This document shows positions 44,443 to 45,740 of a DNA stretch of 45,740 bases, one piece after another; the first letter of the stretch is position 1; each line of letters begins with the position of its first letter. A program made the position numbers and the translations under genes. Source of the stretch: Trueperaceae bacterium (GTDB lineage Bacteria; Deinococcota; Deinococci; Deinococcales; Trueperaceae); assembly GCA_020354625.1 (NCBI GenBank), contig CP070651.1, positions 3,939,847 to 3,985,586 of the forward strand, given 5' to 3'. The notes beneath the pieces were generated by a model. It was not told where the DNA came from. It saw only the letters and a list, made by a program, of their open reading frames with translations, and made no database searches.

Positions 44443-44448
44443 AGCGTA
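44443..44448 (-). promoter_or_regulatory. -10 box (TACGCT) for the PfkB kinase
   Basis: TACGCT on the minus strand, 6 nt before ATG 44436; an overlapping TATGCT lies 5 nt further upstream. Confidence 0.35.
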
Positions 44449-44469
44449 GCATACCGGCCCATCATTCAA

Positions 44470-44786
44470 AAACAGCTCGAGATCATCTCAAACACCGAAA
44501 TTGGTAGCAAAACGAGTCGTGAGATCTCCTGTTGTTTCACCCAGTTGCTTCAGGCCAAAGAGACATCATGCGCTACCAAAGAACCGATAACCGGAAACAG
44601 GTTGGTCGACAGGATTGCATGTCAGGTCAGCTACAGTAGACCTGACTGGCAGCTTCGCGAGATAGGTTTTCGCCGTTGCCGTCAGCCTCGGCTTCCAGTA
44701 GACTTATTCAACGTCCGGTGGCATCGTTCGTTTCGCACGACATAGAGAGAGCGATCTCTGCCAACCGCAACGAAGGGCGAATCGAC
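44470..44786. other. Divergent intergenic region before the MATE gene
   Basis: No gene seen. GTCAGGTC (44621-44628) and GACCTGAC (44639-44646) form a perfect 8-bp inverted repeat with a 10-nt centre, which may be an operator for the transporter. Confidence 0.35.
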
Positions 44787-45740
44787 GTGAAAACTCAAGT
44801 CGGGTCCCGGTCGCGCACAGGACTCACCAAGCGGGTCGCGCTACTGGCTACCCCGCTTGTCTTTCAAAACATTTCCCATACGCTGCTAGGTATAGCAGAT
44901 ACCTATTTTGTCTCTCGTGTGAGCACCGACGCGCTCGCCGCTGTCGGCCTGGCTGCAGTGCTCTTCTTCGCCGTGTTGATGCTCTTTCGGGGAACTGCCA
45001 ACAGCAGCGTCGTCTTTGTCGGAAGAGCACACGGAGCCAAAGACGATGCCAAGATCGGCGTTGCGGTTTGGCACGTTCTCAATATGGTAGGTCTACTTAC
45101 ATTGGTGGGGCTGGCCTTGCCATTCCTCTTCGGTTGGCTCTTTTCCTATGCAGCTCCTTCCAACAACCCGTCTGTGCAAGATCTCGGCACCAGCTACCTG
45201 CAAATTCGAGCCTTCGAAATCCCTTTTGTCATGTTCAGCGCCGTCGTTTGGGGCTTTTTGGTCGGTCGTGGCGATTCACGAACACCTATGATCCTCGCAT
45301 GGATCACCGTCCTCCTCAACATCGTGCTCGATTGGATCTTGGTCCTCGGAAACCTCGGACTTCCCGCCTACGGCGTCGTTGGAGCAGCTTACGCTACTCT
45401 CGTTGCAAATATGATCAACGCTGGCCTCAGCGCAGCTATCTTGTGGCGCCCTATAAGCCGTAGACGCTACAAGACCGGACAGGTAAAGCTGGCCAACTGG
45501 TCCGATCTCAAACAGGTAATTCGCATCGGCTTGCCGATGGGGCTTGGGGACACCTTGGAAATCGCTGCGTTCAGCGTCTTCTTCGCCATCATGGGACGAA
45601 TCAGCACCGAGGCGCTAGCCGCCAACCAGATCGCCCTCCAATACCTGAGCCTCTCCTTTACCGTAGGTATCGCCTTCGGCATGGCCACTTCCAGCTTGGT
45701 CGCCCAACAGCTCGGCGCCAGCCGCCCCGACCTGGCTGAA
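44787..45740 (+). CDS. MATE-family efflux transporter (cut by window edge)
   Basis: The frame is open from GTG 44787 to the right edge, 318 codons. It starts with LTKRVALLATPLVFQNISHTLLGIADTYFVSRV, the usual first helix of multi-antimicrobial extrusion (MATE) proteins, followed by several membrane helices and, in the second half, IGLPMGLGDTLEIAAFSVFF, the start of the second inverted repeat bundle. It would export a cationic drug or metabolite with Na+ or H+ counterflow. AAGGGCG precedes the GTG. About 130 C-terminal residues lie beyond the window. Confidence 0.9.
   Translation, partial: MKTQVGSRSRTGLTKRVALLATPLVFQNISHTLLGIADTYFVSRVSTDALAAVGLAAVLFFAVLMLFRGTANSSVVFVGRAHGAKDDAKIGVAVWHVLNMVGLLTLVGLALPFLFGWLFSYAAPSNNPSVQDLGTSYLQIRAFEIPFVMFSAVVWGFLVGRGDSRTPMILAWITVLLNIVLDWILVLGNLGLPAYGVVGAAYATLVANMINAGLSAAILWRPISRRRYKTGQVKLANWSDLKQVIRIGLPMGLGDTLEIAAFSVFFAIMGRISTEALAANQIALQYLSLSFTVGIAFGMATSSLVAQQLGASRPDLAE

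Overview
The window looks like chromosomal core-genome DNA of a member of the Deinococcota (Deinococcus-Thermus), probably a moderately GC-rich non-Thermus lineage. Four things point there: the principal sigma factor (36362-37426) has a Thermus/Deinococcus-style C-terminus; prolyl-tRNA synthetase is the short archaeal-type (ProS3) form ending in Tyr; many gene starts sit 6-8 nt below a TANNNT -10 box, the leaderless arrangement common in Deinococcus; and CTCGAG-rich coding DNA is frequent. The genus cannot be named from sequence alone. No prophage, CRISPR array, transposase, rRNA or tRNA gene was found.

Layout. 1-2.5 kb: a cut-off peptide-ABC solute-binding protein, a CPBP membrane protease and a fold-type I aminotransferase. 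2.7-6.3 kb: a helical protein of unknown role, a Cys-rich small protein, lumazine synthase (ribH), a secreted protein and galE. 6.4-9.2 kb: ilvE and three or four small unknown proteins. 9.3-14.2 kb: proS, a DUF393 thiol protein, metG behind a probable attenuator leader, and an MTH1-like Nudix hydrolase. 14.5-17.8 kb: an FMN riboswitch followed by ribD-ribE-ribBA, which with ribH gives a full riboflavin pathway set except the phosphatase. 18.0-20.7 kb: phosphoribosyltransferase, archease and the RNA ligase rtcB. 20.8-23.3 kb: gene remnants, a PIN-like protein and a membrane-anchored alpha/beta hydrolase. 23.4-25.3 kb: an archaeal-type S-adenosylmethionine synthetase overlapping endonuclease V. 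25.4-28.3 kb: an unassigned ATP-grasp-like protein facing a class II glutamine amidotransferase, and a hemerythrin. 28.5-33.0 kb: an orphan CheR, a Crp/Fnr regulator, an AmmeMemoRadiSam radical SAM enzyme, an ACT-domain protein and a Glu/Leu-type dehydrogenase. 33.1-37.4 kb: a second, divergent RtcB, malic enzyme and the primary sigma factor. 37.5-45.7 kb: a DUF4384 lipoprotein, a bacterial eRF1-like (baeRF) protein, a structured AT-rich spacer, fadB-fadI, a PfkB sugar kinase and a cut-off MATE transporter.

Recurring themes are RNA repair and translation (RtcB twice, archease, baeRF, two aminoacyl-tRNA synthetases), nucleotide-pool and DNA damage control (MTH1-like Nudix, EndoV), flavin synthesis and beta-oxidation. 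The most unusual features are non-coding: a family of four intergenic elements built from ATGRGTR heptamers in inverted arms, one of which supplies the end of a decayed gene; a leader before metG with a short Met/Arg peptide, mutually exclusive hairpins and a terminator; and a 14-bp inverted repeat in an AT-rich spacer at 39.78-39.9 kb.
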